NCBI GenBank assembly: GCA_041594335.1
Contig: JBFHML010000082.1
Coordinates: 1 to 6,081 of the forward strand
Reading direction: 5' to 3'
DNA: 6,081 nucleotides
Source of the DNA: JAGPUQ01 sp041594335
GTDB taxonomy: Bacteria > Pseudomonadota > Gammaproteobacteria > Pseudomonadales > Porticoccaceae
Positions 4,292-6,081 of this stretch are shown here, piece by piece (the first letter of the stretch is position 1; each line of letters begins with the position of its first letter). The position numbers were made by a program, and so were the translations under genes. The notes under the pieces were generated by a model, which saw only the letters and a program-made list of their open reading frames with translations, searched no databases and was not told the DNA's origin.

Positions 4292-6081
4292 ATGGTGAAA
4301 TCGATGCAACGCCTCATTGTTGCACCACCGCATCGGCCCGGTGCACAGAGCGGAGACATCAATCTTGCCGATCTGCCGCGGATTCTGTGGCGGCACAAGT
4401 GGATCATTGTCGTTACCTGTGTGCTGGGTCTGGTGGGCGGGCGCGTGTTGATTGCGCGCCTGCCGCCGGTCTATAGCGCCAATCTGCAGTTGATGATCGC
4501 GCCCGAGCCCCCGGTGCTCGATGTGCAGGCGGTGGCTGCCGCCGTGCGCGGTGATTCGGAAAGCACCGTGAGTGAAATCTATGTGCTGTTATCGCGGGAT
4601 TTGGCTTTGCGCGTGGTGGAAGTGCTTGGTTTGCTGGAGGATCCGGAGTTCAACCCGCTGCTGCGGCCGCCTGAGCTTTCCTGGCGACAGCGTGCGGGAG
4701 AAGCGGTCGGTCTGCCCGTCGCAGCGCCTCCGCCCCGGCCGATGCTCGACCCGCAACAGCAGCGGATTCTGGTTGCTGATGTGCTGCGCAGCAAGCTGGA
4801 AGCGGTGCCGTTGGGTAAATCGCGGGTGATCTCGCTGACCGCTCACGCCGACACCCCGACCAAGGCTTCACGGATCGCCAATACCGTTGCCGATCAGTAT
4901 TTGGCGGCGCAGAAAGAGCGCAAGCGCGCCGTCACCGAAAGCGCAAACCGTTGGCTGGGTGGCCGTGCCAGCGAATTGGAGCAGGAGGTACGCAGGCGCG
5001 AGCTCGAGATCGAAGCCTATCGAGCGCGCACCGGGCTGGCCCGTGGTGCCGGCGGGGAGGATTTGAGCGCGCAAGAGGCGTCGGCATTGTCGATGCAGCT
5101 GGTGGCCGCGCAGGCCGATCGGGCCGCCGCGGAGGCCCGCGTGACCGAAGCAGAACGGCTGCTGGGCGGCGGCGATCTGGAGAACGCGGGCGAAGTATTG
5201 GATTCGCCGCTGATCCACAGCCTGCGTGAGCAGCAGGTGGCGTTGCAGCGGGAGCTCGCTGAAATCGCTGCGCAATATGGTCCCAAACATCCGCGCGTTC
5301 TCAATGCTCAGGCGCAGCTGCGCGACACCGAGCGGGCAATGACTGCGGAAGTCGAGCAGCAGATCCAACGTCTGCGTAATGAGGCCGCAGTCGCGGCGGC
5401 GCACCAGCATGCCATTGCCGCCAACCTTTCGGCGCTCAAGGATGCCATCGGCGCGCAAAGTGCCAGTGAGGTGCAGTTACGTGCCCTTGAGCGGGAAGCG
5501 CAAAGCGCAAGGGCACTGTTGGAAACCTTTCTGGCGCGCGCCGAGGAGACCGCGCCGCAAAGCACCTTGACGGCGGCCGACGCCCGGATCATCTCGCGAG
5601 CGGTTCCGCCTTTGGGGCCATCGCGGCCCAACTGGCAGTTGCTTCAGATCCTGGCCGGGGGCTTGTCGCTGGCCGGCGGCGTCTTGCTGGCGTTGTTGCG
5701 CGCGGCTTGGGACGAGCGAATCCGCCGGCGCAGCGAGCTTGAAAGTCTCCTCGGGGCCACGGTGTTGGGTATCCTGCCGGCGTTGGGTAGCTGGCGAGTG
5801 CGGCATCATCCGGAGCACTGGGTGTTGAGCGCGCCTTGGTCGGAATATAGCGAGGCGCTGCGCAGACTCTATACGGAGCTCCTGCTGATCTCGGTGGGGG
5901 CACGCCCGCGCACCATACTCTTTGCGTCGGCGCTGCCCGGCGACGGCAAGACCAGCACGCTCCTGGCACTGGGCCGGCTGTTGTCGGGAACCGGGCGCCG
6001 AGTCATCGCGATTGACCTGAATTTGCGCAAACCCACGTTGCACAAGGCGGCGAAACTCCCGGTCGACGAGGGATTGGGAGA
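4292..6081 (+). CDS. Polysaccharide co-polymerase/tyrosine autokinase (Wzc/ExoP-like), partial at 3' end
   Basis: The first 596 codons of a Wzz-BY-kinase fusion; the frame is open to the window edge. It spans the inner membrane, sets polysaccharide chain length and cycles by tyrosine autophosphorylation. Order: short cytoplasmic N-terminus; Wzz domain with TM1 at about 37-55; periplasmic coiled coil at about 205-410 with the GNVR-type motif YGPKHPRV (329-336); proline-rich PPLGPSRP (439-446) before TM2 (448-469); then the cytoplasmic kinase. The kinase shows the oligomerisation helix EALRRLY (521-527), Walker A ALPGDGKT (547-554, Lys553) and Walker A' AIDLNLRKP (573-581). Two positions differ from consensus: Tyr527 replaces the second Arg of EX2RX2R, and Asn577 replaces the second Asp of DxDxR. 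Walker B and the C-terminal tyrosine cluster are outside the window. The ATG at 4292 follows the exporter stop by three bases; an ATG at 4304 with GGTG upstream is an alternative start. Family call is firm; catalytic competence is open. Confidence 0.94.
   Translation, partial: MVKSMQRLIVAPPHRPGAQSGDINLADLPRILWRHKWIIVVTCVLGLVGGRVLIARLPPVYSANLQLMIAPEPPVLDVQAVAAAVRGDSESTVSEIYVLLSRDLALRVVEVLGLLEDPEFNPLLRPPELSWRQRAGEAVGLPVAAPPPRPMLDPQQQRILVADVLRSKLEAVPLGKSRVISLTAHADTPTKASRIANTVADQYLAAQKERKRAVTESANRWLGGRASELEQEVRRRELEIEAYRARTGLARGAGGEDLSAQEASALSMQLVAAQADRAAAEARVTEAERLLGGGDLENAGEVLDSPLIHSLREQQVALQRELAEIAAQYGPKHPRVLNAQAQLRDTERAMTAEVEQQIQRLRNEAAVAAAHQHAIAANLSALKDAIGAQSASEVQLRALEREAQSARALLETFLARAEETAPQSTLTAADARIISRAVPPLGPSRPNWQLLQILAGGLSLAGGVLLALLRAAWDERIRRRSELESLLGATVLGILPALGSWRVRHHPEHWVLSAPWSEYSEALRRLYTELLLISVGARPRTILFASALPGDGKTSTLLALGRLLSGTGRRVIAIDLNLRKPTLHKAAKLPVDEGLG

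Noticed and set aside
3656..4396. Minus-strand open frame of 246 codons opposite the export lipoprotein
   Set aside because: Entirely antisense to a clear Poly_export/SLBB gene; no motif.

Overview
The window is G+C-rich (roughly two thirds by eye) and densely coded on the + strand. It looks like part of a proteobacterial chromosome, most likely a gammaproteobacterium or a close relative. This rests on the trio of a BBP2-type outer-membrane barrel, a short GumB-like exporter and a fused Wzz/tyrosine-kinase protein; I cannot name the species. I see no mobile element, tRNA, rRNA or CRISPR array.

Layout: bases 1-325 hold no gene I can support. Next is a two-gene unit joined by an ATGA overlap: a flavin-dependent nitronate monooxygenase / 2-nitropropane dioxygenase family protein (326-1405) and a small DUF488 protein (1402-1791). 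A gene-free gap of about 600 bases follows (1792-2400). It contains two short perfect palindromes, an ops/RfaH-like element and a possible sigma-54 promoter, all predicted only from pattern.

From 2401 to the end the window enters an exopolysaccharide export and assembly operon. Its first gene encodes a beta-barrel outer-membrane protein (2401-3699). The second encodes a short polysaccharide-export lipoprotein (TTG start 3683, to 4288) that overlaps the barrel gene by 17 bases. The third encodes an inner-membrane chain-length determinant fused to a tyrosine autokinase (BY-kinase), which runs off the window end (4292 onward).

Together the last three would make the trans-envelope path for a secreted polysaccharide. 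The kinase/co-polymerase in the inner membrane would control chain length and assembly, the periplasmic lipoprotein would form a ring or channel, and the barrel probably forms the outer-membrane exit. The most interesting points are the pairing of a tail-less exporter with a co-translated barrel, two non-consensus residues in key kinase motifs, and the ops-like sequence in the leader.
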